Below, in pieces: positions 9,768 to 15,932 of a DNA stretch of 64,000 nt (position 1 is the stretch's first letter; each line of letters begins with the position of its first letter). Location: positions 1 through 64,000 of the forward strand of contig JBGTLU010000029.1 in assembly GCA_041743935.1 (NCBI GenBank), written 5' to 3'. The notes beneath the pieces were generated by a model. It had not been told where the DNA came from, searched no databases, and worked only from the letters and a program-made list of their open reading frames with translations. Source of the stretch: JBGTLU01 sp041743935 (GTDB taxonomy: Bacteria; Bacteroidota; Bacteroidia; Sphingobacteriales; Sphingobacteriaceae). The position numbers and the translations under genes are program-made.

Positions 9768-10499
9768 TTAGGCTGTCTTTCGCAGCTTAATGATACGAAC
9801 AAAATCTAGTATGCGCAAAACGGGGTAAACAGGGTCAAACTCGAACCATTTTTTGGCAAAATTTGCACTGTTGGGGTGTTTGTGATGATTATTCTGAAAT
9901 AATTCGCCTAGCATGAAGAAATCCCATGGGGAAGAATTTTTGGAGTGATCTTCATTATTAAAGTTAGCATAGCCATATTTATGTCCGCACCAATTTACAA
10001 TAGCACCGTGTATTGGGCCCATTAAAAAATGAATGGGTAATAATAAAAACATCCACCAATGCGTAGCAAAAAATACGTAGAAAGCCACGTATGCTAAACC
10101 AAAACCAATTCTCGAAACCCAAGAATCGCCAATTCTATCTATAACCGACCACTCAGGGTAATTGCCTTTAAATTCATTATCTGGTTCTACCAGTTTTTTA
10201 CGGTAGGCTAAGTAAATATTTTTGGTTTGTACCATCATGCCAATCACATCTTTAAAAAAATGGGGGGAATGAGGATCTTTTTCGGTATCGCTGAAAGCAT
10301 GATGCATACGATGCATAATGGCATAGGCTCTTGGGTTTAAAAACGATGAACCTTGACTTACGTATGCGGTAAAATAGAAGAATCTCTCCCAAAATTTGTT
10401 CATGGTAAACATTTTATGCGATGCATAGCGATGTAAGAAAAAAGTTTGGAAAAACAGGGATAGGAACCAATGAACCAGAAAGAAAATTAAAATCGGCAC
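9768..10499 (-). CDS. Acyl desaturase (fatty acid desaturase family)
   Basis: A 243-residue membrane di-iron desaturase of the acyl-CoA/acyl-lipid delta-9 type, which inserts a cis double bond into a fatty acyl chain. The three histidine boxes are visible: HRYASH (residues 23-28), HRMHH (63-67) and QNNHH (202-206). In the last box the first position is Gln instead of the usual His, a variant known in this superfamily. Membrane helices flank the boxes. It is the first gene of the operon, behind a perfect -7 promoter element at 10537-10544. It could supply the unsaturated chains used by the downstream methyltransferase. Confidence 0.93.
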   Translation of the reverse strand: MPILIFFLVHWFLSLFFQTFFLHRYASHKMFTMNKFWERFFYFTAYVSQGSSFLNPRAYAIMHRMHHAFSDTEKDPHSPHFFKDVIGMMVQTKNIYLAYRKKLVEPDNEFKGNYPEWSVIDRIGDSWVSRIGFGLAYVAFYVFFATHWWMFLLLPIHFLMGPIHGAIVNWCGHKYGYANFNNEDHSKNSSPWDFFMLGELFQNNHHKHPNSANFAKKWFEFDPVYPVLRILDFVRIIKLRKTA

Positions 10500-10536
10500 A
10501 AGAAAAAAATTAAAGTTTGAATTGTATTAACGCGTG

Positions 10537-10544
10537 CAAATCTA
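10537..10544 (-). promoter_or_regulatory. -7 promoter element of the lipid operon
   Basis: On the minus strand this reads TAGATTTG, matching TAnnTTTG, 38 bases before the desaturase ATG. No clear -33 TTG is seen. The downstream genes have gaps of at most about 70 bases, so this is probably the main promoter for all six. Confidence 0.55.
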
Positions 10545-10570
10545 CGAAGTTTTTAAAAATTTCGATTTTA

Positions 10571-10999
10571 TTATCCGTTGAAATTAATCTTCACGTGAGC
10601 ACCATCGCAATAGGGTTTATTTGAAGATGCCCCACAACGGCAAAAGGCTGTTGTTTTATTTTTGGTAGAGGTATTTCCGTCTTTATCTTTTACGGTGATG
10701 GTTCCATAAATTAACAATGGCCCTTTATCTAAAACCTCTACAACTGTTTCGGTGTGTAGGCTTTCTTTGTTTTTTTCATCGTTCATGAAATAGCTCAAAG
10801 CACCCGAAGGGCATTTCTTTACCTGTTCGATGATTTGTTGCGTGTTTGCTCCTTCGGGTCTTACCCAAGGTCTTTTGCCGGGATCGAACACGGAGGGTAA
10901 ACCTTTAAAACAAATGGCAGAATGAATGCATTTTCCGTTTTGCCATACCACCGTAACTTCGCCGTTGGTATAGTTTTTAGTTAGATTTTTTGGGTCCAT
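10571..10999 (-). CDS. Two-domain iron-sulfur protein: mono-cluster ferredoxin-like domain plus CDGSH domain
   Basis: A 142-residue protein joining two iron-sulfur modules. The N-terminal part (residues 12-75) resembles the divergent 4Fe-4S mono-cluster domain, with C24, C30 and CPSGAL at C63. The C-terminal part has a CDGSH-type motif binding a 2Fe-2S cluster with three Cys and one His: C120, C122, C131 and H135 (CDGAH). Such fusions are thought to work in redox sensing or electron transfer; the partner is unknown. The start lies two bases after the OsmC stop, so these two genes form an operon. Confidence 0.9.
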   Translation of the reverse strand: MDPKNLTKNYTNGEVTVVWQNGKCIHSAICFKGLPSVFDPGKRPWVRPEGANTQQIIEQVKKCPSGALSYFMNDEKNKESLHTETVVEVLDKGPLLIYGTITVKDKDGNTSTKNKTTAFCRCGASSNKPYCDGAHVKINFNG

Positions 11000-11001
11000 G
11001 A

Positions 11002-11418
11002 TTAAGCGATTAATTGCGTTTTTATTTCAGTCGGATTGGTAAGTAATTTATGAGTTGGACAAGCTTTAGCAATTTGCAATAAGCGTTGTTTTTGTTCGTC
11101 ATCTAAATCACCAATAAATTCTAAAGTTAAATCAAATAAAGAGGATTTTTGTCCGCTTTCTTCTTTTCTAATTAACCCAACGGTGGCAATTATTTCTTCC
11201 AGCGGCCATTCTTTTCTATCGGCATACATTCTAAGCGTAATGGCAGTGCAAGCAGCCAAACTACTCATGATTAAATCATCGGGGGTTGGTCCTTGGTCGG
11301 TACCTCCCAAATCGATTGGTTCATCGGCATAAATAGTATGTTGGTCGGCAGTAATTTCGGTTAAATAATGCTTGCGCCCCAGACGGGCAATTGCTTTTCT
11401 TTTGTACGTGGTATTCAT
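11002..11418 (-). CDS. OsmC/Ohr family peroxiredoxin-like protein
   Basis: A 138-residue protein of the OsmC/Ohr family, which reduces organic hydroperoxides with a pair of cysteines. C57 lies in SSLAACTAITLRMYADRK and C120 in KACPTHKLL, the expected two positions. It is co-transcribed with the CDGSH protein just downstream, which points to a small redox or peroxide-response unit. Which OsmC subfamily it belongs to, and its true substrate, cannot be decided here. Confidence 0.93.
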   Translation of the reverse strand: MNTTYKRKAIARLGRKHYLTEITADQHTIYADEPIDLGGTDQGPTPDDLIMSSLAACTAITLRMYADRKEWPLEEIIATVGLIRKEESGQKSSLFDLTLEFIGDLDDEQKQRLLQIAKACPTHKLLTNPTEIKTQLIA

Positions 11419-11459
11419 GGATTTAAAGATAAAAAAAAATTAGTTTGTGTTTGCCCACA

Positions 11460-11490
11460 AAAAAACCCCATCATTCCTGTGGGGTTTTTT
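11460..11490 (-). terminator. Intrinsic terminator after the SnoaL-like gene
   Basis: An inverted repeat AAAAACCCCA / TGGGGTTTTT with a nine-base loop, flanked by A and T runs on both sides. It lies between the stop of the SnoaL-like gene (11510) and the OsmC start (11418), so on the minus strand it ends the SnoaL-like transcript and separates it from the OsmC operon. Confidence 0.85.
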
Positions 11491-11509
11491 ATTCTACTTA
11501 AACTTTCAA

Positions 11510-11863
11510 TTAATTGTTGTAATAAAATTTCTCGTACACGATTTTATCATCTTTCCAGCGTTGCACAGCGAGTTGCACAAAATTACGTTCGCCATATACT
11601 TTGTGACTGTAATCGTAATGGGTTTCGGTTACAACCAACCCGTCGCTAACCAACACATTTAAAATATCCCCTTTGCGGAAGGCTGTAACGTTTCCGAAAA
11701 ATTCTAATTCGCGCTCGCGGTTTGCATCTTTTCCAACAGTTGCTGGGTAATCGTTTTCTTGCATTACCACATCCTCTGAATAATACTTTTCAAAGGCATC
11801 CATTATTTTGCCATCTGCAATCATTTTGTTAAAGTCTTCTACTAATTCTGTTAAATTTGCCAT
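11510..11863 (-). CDS. SnoaL-like / NTF2-like small protein
   Basis: A 117-residue protein with the NTF2-like cone fold pattern. There is an N-terminal helix (LTELVEDFNKMIADGKIMDAF), then KYYSEDVVMQEN, then alternating beta strands ending VQRWKDDKIVYEKFYYN. The family includes polyketide cyclases and many proteins of unknown function, so no substrate can be named. It is a single-gene transcript with a terminator at 11460-11490, divergent from tspO with 57 bases between them. Confidence 0.85.
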   Translation of the reverse strand: MANLTELVEDFNKMIADGKIMDAFEKYYSEDVVMQENDYPATVGKDANRERELEFFGNVTAFRKGDILNVLVSDGLVVTETHYDYSHKVYGERNFVQLAVQRWKDDKIVYEKFYYNN

Positions 11864-11920
11864 AAGTCTATTTTGTTTATTTAATGTTTAAACGATAAAT
11901 GTTACAACATGTTTTAAATT

Positions 11921-12388
11921 ATGAAAAATATTTTAGTATTGATTTTTGCTATAGCATTGCCTGTAGTATTAGGTGGTGTTGCTGGCGCCATTACATCACA
12001 AGCCATTCCGGAATGGTATAGTACTTTAAATAAACCCTCTTTTAATCCACCCAGTTGGCTTTTTGGTCCGGTTTGGACGGCATTATACATACTCATGGGG
12101 TACTCAAGCTATTTGATTTGGCAAAGCCCAGTATCCCAAAAACGAACATTGGCATTACGCATTTATGCTATTCATTTAGTTTTTAATATTGCATGGAGTT
12201 TTATTTTCTTCTATTTCCAATCCATCGGATTAGCACTAATAGAAATTATTGTTTTGTGGGGAATGATTTTATGGATGATTATCGTTTTCAGAAAAGTAAA
12301 TCCGTTTGCAGCTAATCTAAATATAACTTATTTGCTTTGGGTAAGCTTTGCTACCGTATTGAATGCTGCTATTTGGTGGTTGAATTAG
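11921..12388 (+). CDS. tspO: TspO/MBR family membrane protein
   Basis: A 155-residue five-helix membrane protein of the TspO/peripheral benzodiazepine receptor family. The signature region WYSTLNKPSFNPPSWLFGPV with following WTALYILMGYSSYLIW is clear. TspO proteins bind tetrapyrroles and are linked to oxidative-stress and porphyrin handling. It is transcribed away from the SnoaL-like gene. The nearby OsmC and CDGSH genes fit a general redox theme, but no direct link is shown. Confidence 0.95.
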   Translation: MKNILVLIFAIALPVVLGGVAGAITSQAIPEWYSTLNKPSFNPPSWLFGPVWTALYILMGYSSYLIWQSPVSQKRTLALRIYAIHLVFNIAWSFIFFYFQSIGLALIEIIVLWGMILWMIIVFRKVNPFAANLNITYLLWVSFATVLNAAIWWLN

Positions 12389-12442
12389 GGATGGTTTTTA
12401 CCTAAAAGCGGTTAAGGATTATTTTCTTGTTTATGTTGCATT

Positions 12443-12467
12443 ATGCTTCGACAGGCTCAGCATGACA
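12443..12467 (+). repeat. Short dispersed repeat, copy 1 (CTTCGAC..GCTCAGCATGACA)
   Basis: Contains CTTCGACAGGCTCAGCATG followed by ACA. It shares CTTCGAC and GCTCAGCATGACA with copy 2 at 12754-12776, in the same orientation. The ends ATGCT/AGCAT can form a short stem. I recall very similar sequences dispersed in many Bacteroidota genomes. The two copies bracket the broken GIY-YIG gene. Confidence 0.75.
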
Positions 12468-12497
12468 ATTGAATTATAATTAGCAAAATTACTGGTT

Positions 12498-12742
12498 TTG
12501 AATATGATTGCAGACCACAGTTACTTCGTTTATATAGTAGAATGTAGTGATGGATCTTTTTATACCGGAGTAACTAACGATTTGGATAGAAGGTTGTATG
12601 AACATAATTCAGGAATAACACCAAATACATTTACTTTCAAAATACGACCTGTTAAATTACGATATTACGAAGAATTTAATGACATCCATCAAGCCTTGAT
12701 TGGGAACAAATAAAGTTTCTATCCAAGCCATATAAAAAATAA
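12498..12742 (+). pseudogene. GIY-YIG nuclease, frameshifted near the C-terminus
   Basis: The frame from 12498 codes for a single-domain GIY-YIG endonuclease-like protein (FVYIVECSDGSFYTGVTNDL, RRLYEHN, YYEEFNDIHQAL) but stops at 12711-12713 after 71 residues. In homologues the motif continues as a conserved E-K-Q-I-K segment. Here a shifted frame from 12701 reads WEQIKFLSKPYKK before its own stop at 12740-12742. This indicates a small deletion or frameshift near 12699-12702, just before the conserved Glu. The intact part keeps the Tyr and Arg positions. It is flanked by two copies of a short repeat. A sequencing error could give the same picture. Confidence 0.7.
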
Positions 12743-12753
12743 TCGAGCATTTT

Positions 12754-12776
12754 ACTTCGACGAGCTCAGCATGACA
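12754..12776 (+). repeat. Short dispersed repeat, copy 2
   Basis: Reads CTTCGACGAGCTCAGCATG followed by ACA, differing from copy 1 by only a few central bases. It is a direct repeat 311 bases downstream of copy 1, between the GIY-YIG remnant and the end of the convergent membrane protein gene. Confidence 0.75.
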
Positions 12777-12794
12777 GCCAGTATTATCTGTCAC

Positions 12795-13658
12795 TTACCT
12801 CCCTTTACTTCTAAAATAAAATATCAACAACAATGGAATAGAAAAATGCGGAATTCGTATAAAAAATTCCCACACCCATTGGTGAAGATGATAATCGATA
12901 TTAAACCAATAAATATTATTCCAAAGACGGGCAAGCGCCGTTACAAATCCCCATATAAAGGCCCAATATAAACTCGGAATTCTTACAATAGGGATAAAAA
13001 TACCGATGGCTACTATGTAATCTAGAATTCCGGCAACATACAGTATTTGTTTAGCGGTGGCATTATCTACTCCTAAAATACCTATTGTCATATCCATAAA
13101 AGGACCAGGTACTGGATAATAACCACTTGCATACATGCCATGGCCAATGAAGGTAAAAGCAGTGGCAATTAAGGCAATCCAAACAAAAACAGGGGTTATT
13201 TTTTCGTTTTTTAGGTAGAGATATAGTAATAAAGGAGTTACTGTTTGCAAGGCATATTCTATTAACATACCAGTGCGGTTGATGTTATTATAGAATATTA
13301 TGAGTGCTATAATAATTAATAACCCGAACCCTACAAATAGGAAACTTCTCAGATACCATCTTTTCTTTGAAACAAACAAAATAGATATTGCACAAGCAGC
13401 ATACACTACACCTATAAATTTCATGAATAGAACTATGCTGGCATCTATTCTTTTACTGGCAAAAAACTCAGCAGGGGTCATATCAATTACGTACGTAGTT
13501 AACCAACCAACCACTTTTAAATCTTGTATTATTACTCGATAAGGGGGATTCCAAAATAGATGCTCCCAAGCTCTTCCGGCAAAAACACAGAAGCAAGTAA
13601 TTTGCAAGAGTAATAGAAATAGGTCTCTGTTATTTATACTAGTATTTTGTATCACCAT
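12795..13658 (-). CDS. Polytopic membrane protein of unknown function
   Basis: A 287-residue protein with about seven or eight hydrophobic segments. The N-terminus has a CFCVFAGRAWEHLFWNPPYR segment, and the C-terminal third is rich in Trp and Tyr (RLWNNIYWFNIDYHLHQWVW). The overall look recalls DoxX-like or other small quinone/lipid membrane families, but I do not recognise a defining motif. It is a single gene, convergent with the GIY-YIG remnant. A near-consensus -7 element (TAATATTG on the minus strand, 13670-13677) would give an almost leaderless mRNA. Confidence 0.75.
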   Translation of the reverse strand: MVIQNTSINNRDLFLLLLQITCFCVFAGRAWEHLFWNPPYRVIIQDLKVVGWLTTYVIDMTPAEFFASKRIDASIVLFMKFIGVVYAACAISILFVSKKRWYLRSFLFVGFGLLIIIALIIFYNNINRTGMLIEYALQTVTPLLLYLYLKNEKITPVFVWIALIATAFTFIGHGMYASGYYPVPGPFMDMTIGILGVDNATAKQILYVAGILDYIVAIGIFIPIVRIPSLYWAFIWGFVTALARLWNNIYWFNIDYHLHQWVWEFFIRIPHFSIPLLLIFYFRSKGR

Positions 13659-13781
13659 AAAAATGTGCGCAATATTAATATTTTGAGGAAATAATTATAC
13701 CGTTTGAGAAAAGAGTTCATAGAAATTTAACTTATGGTTAATATCCACAGGCGAACTTCGCCACAGAATTAAAACAATTAA

Positions 13782-15332
13782 ATGATGAAACGCTCTTTAC
13801 TACTTTTTGTATTTCTTATCCCACTTAGCTTATTTGCCGGAACCGAAAAGTTTCGATTGATGTTTGGTGAAAACACCTCAACATCTATGATCATTGGATG
13901 GTCAAAAAAATTACCAGATTTATTAACCGATCCTATTGTGTATTATGGCAAAGAAGATTTTGGAACTGATCATACAAAGTATCCTTTACAAGCAACCGTT
14001 ACCGACTTTAACTTAGGTAAAGGCATGGTAAATCAGTTTGTTAGATTAGTTGACTTAGAGCCTAATACCAAGTATTACTTTGTTGTTAGAGATTTAGACG
14101 GAAACAGTCGCAGATATTATTTTATCACTTTACCAGATAATCCTGAAACTCCAATTTCAATTGTTTCCGGCGGTGACTCTAGAGCAACCGAAGAGTTTGT
14201 AAGCGGAGGTCCACGTGTTAATGCGAACTTAATGGTATCTAAACTTCGCCCACACATGCTTATTTATAGCGGAGATTACACCGATTTTGATACTCCACTT
14301 GAATGGCAACGTTTTTTAGATGATTGGCAATTGACCACTACAGAGGATGGCAGAATGTTTCCTGTAGTTCACACTCGTGGTAACCACGAGTACATTCCAA
14401 GTTCAATCATCGAAATGTTTTTAGTGCCACATCCGGATGCTTATTACGCCCAAACCTTTGGTGGTAACTTACTTAGAATTTACACTTTAAATACAGAGAT
14501 TGCTCAGGGTGGTGCACAAACCAATTGGTTGAGAACAGATTTAGAACAAAATGGAGATAAAACCATTTATCGTTTTGCAAATTATCATCGTTCTATCCGA
14601 CCGCATGAGTCGGGTAAATCGCCACAAGAGGTAGCTTACCAAAATTGGGTTCCCTTGTTTTTTCAATACGGATTTCAATTACTTAACGAAGGTGATTCTC
14701 ACGTTATTAAAGCTACTTGGCCTGTGAGACCTTCAACCGAAGAAGGTAATGATAGAGGTTTTATAAGGGACGATGTAAATGGTTTTGTAATTGTTGGTGA
14801 AGGATGTTGGGGTGCACCAGTACGTGCAGCTAATCGCACGTATTCTTGGACTAGAGATGCAGATTCATTTAACGGCTACAACTTAATTTTTGTTAGCAAA
14901 GAAAAAATAGAAGTACGCACGATTAAGTACGATAATGCAGCAGATGTAGCTTCAGTTACTGATGAAGATCCGTTTACTTTGCCTGCTAATTTAGATGTTT
15001 GGAATCCATCAAACGGAGATGTGATAACCATCTTCCCTAAAAATGTAACTACTTCCGCACATTCTAAAAATGCTATTCAAATCAATTTGAATGTTTTCCC
15101 AAATCCAGCTGTAGACCAAACTCAAATTACTTATAATTTACCCGTTGCAGAACGAGTAATCATCCAGTTATATGATTTTAATGGGAAGAGAATTAAAACC
15201 ATTTACGACAGAAAAACATCTGCTGGTGAGCATACTTTAACAGTAGATTTAAGCGATGTAAACGAAGGTAATTATTTGATTAGTGTAATTGCAGGAAGCC
15301 ATAACAAAGGCTTTAAATTGAGCAAATTGTAA
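13782..15332 (+). CDS. Secreted purple-acid-phosphatase-like metallophosphoesterase with T9SS sorting domain
   Basis: A 516-residue exported enzyme. A signal peptide (about 20 residues, ending SLFAG) is followed by a fibronectin type III-like N-terminal domain, as in purple acid phosphatases. The calcineurin-like domain has metal-binding motifs GGDSRA (about 129), YSGDYTDFD (about 161) and RGNHEY (about 198). The last 80 or so residues (from NVFPNPAVDQTQI to GFKLSKL) form a type IX secretion C-terminal sorting domain, so the protein is probably delivered to the cell surface. It likely hydrolyses phosphomonoesters. ATG codons at 13782 and 13785 are both possible starts. Confidence 0.9.
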   Translation: MMKRSLLLFVFLIPLSLFAGTEKFRLMFGENTSTSMIIGWSKKLPDLLTDPIVYYGKEDFGTDHTKYPLQATVTDFNLGKGMVNQFVRLVDLEPNTKYYFVVRDLDGNSRRYYFITLPDNPETPISIVSGGDSRATEEFVSGGPRVNANLMVSKLRPHMLIYSGDYTDFDTPLEWQRFLDDWQLTTTEDGRMFPVVHTRGNHEYIPSSIIEMFLVPHPDAYYAQTFGGNLLRIYTLNTEIAQGGAQTNWLRTDLEQNGDKTIYRFANYHRSIRPHESGKSPQEVAYQNWVPLFFQYGFQLLNEGDSHVIKATWPVRPSTEEGNDRGFIRDDVNGFVIVGEGCWGAPVRAANRTYSWTRDADSFNGYNLIFVSKEKIEVRTIKYDNAADVASVTDEDPFTLPANLDVWNPSNGDVITIFPKNVTTSAHSKNAIQINLNVFPNPAVDQTQITYNLPVAERVIIQLYDFNGKRIKTIYDRKTSAGEHTLTVDLSDVNEGNYLISVIAGSHNKGFKLSKL

Positions 15333-15354
15333 TAAATACCAATAGATTTAAAAC

Positions 15355-15388
15355 AAAAAAGGGCGGAGTTATTACTCCGCCCTTTTTT
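15355..15388. terminator. Bidirectional intrinsic terminator
   Basis: A perfect nine-base stem GGGCGGAGT / ACTCCGCCC with loop TATT, flanked by six A and six T. It lies between the convergent phosphatase and lipoprotein genes and can serve both strands. Confidence 0.93.
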
Positions 15389-15413
15389 GTTAATTGGTTT
15401 TTAAATAAAAGAC

Positions 15414-15893
15414 TTAAAAGACACCCAGTAAGAATACCACTAAGCCGGATAATGCAGTAACTCCACCTACGGTACCTAAACCGGCAACGGCCAAAACTAC
15501 TCCTGCACCCATTAATATTAAACCAATTTTATTACGTTGGTTTAATGGAGCAGCAGCAACAGCTTTTTTCTCTTTTTTAGAAAGTTTTACCACCGGTGCA
15601 GGAGCAACTTCTGTAAACTCTTCGGTAATGATTTCTTCGATACTAGTTTCGGAAGTAAATACTGGAACAGCAAACTCACTTTCTACCAATTGGAACTCAA
15701 AGGAATTGGTATAATCCATTGGTTCTACTTCTGAGTACACCACTTCAGTTTGGGTTGTTACGGTATTGGCAACCACATTCTCGGCAGGTAAATAATCTGT
15801 TTGTTGAGCGTAGCGTTGTTTAGAGCAACTTGCAAACAACACACACATAAGTGCCATGGCACTTAAGCGAAAGACGTTTTTCTGGATATTCAT
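15414..15893 (-). CDS. Lipoprotein with C-terminal glycine-rich hydrophobic helix
   Basis: A 159-residue protein of unknown function. A lipoprotein signal peptide ends in the lipobox LFASC. The central part (residues 30-105) is acidic and low in complexity (EVVYSEVEP, EEIITEEFTE). A basic stretch (KLSKKEKKA) follows. The last 37 residues are a very hydrophobic glycine-rich segment (LILMGAGVVLAVAGLGTVGG), probably one or two membrane helices. Similar lipoproteins occur in Bacteroidota without known role. It lies 39 bases downstream of the AsmA gene on the same strand and may share its transcript. Confidence 0.75.
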   Translation of the reverse strand: MNIQKNVFRLSAMALMCVLFASCSKQRYAQQTDYLPAENVVANTVTTQTEVVYSEVEPMDYTNSFEFQLVESEFAVPVFTSETSIEEIITEEFTEVAPAPVVKLSKKEKKAVAAAPLNQRNKIGLILMGAGVVLAVAGLGTVGGVTALSGLVVFLLGVF

Positions 15894-15932
15894 GTTTATT
15901 TTTTTAGTTGATTAATGCCAAGGTAAAAAATT

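Noticed and set aside
11368..11662. Two plus-strand frames across the OsmC start and the SnoaL-like gene
   Set aside because: They run through a terminator hairpin and are antisense to two well-supported genes; the products have no recognisable motif.
12771..12971. Plus-strand frame starting in repeat copy 2
   Set aside because: It is antisense to the C-terminus of the membrane protein gene, has a basic, unlikely composition, and its ATG belongs to the repeat.
13746..13768. CCACAG direct repeats around a small GCGAA/TTCGC stem before the phosphatase gene
   Set aside because: Too short to separate from chance; no second copy seen in the window.
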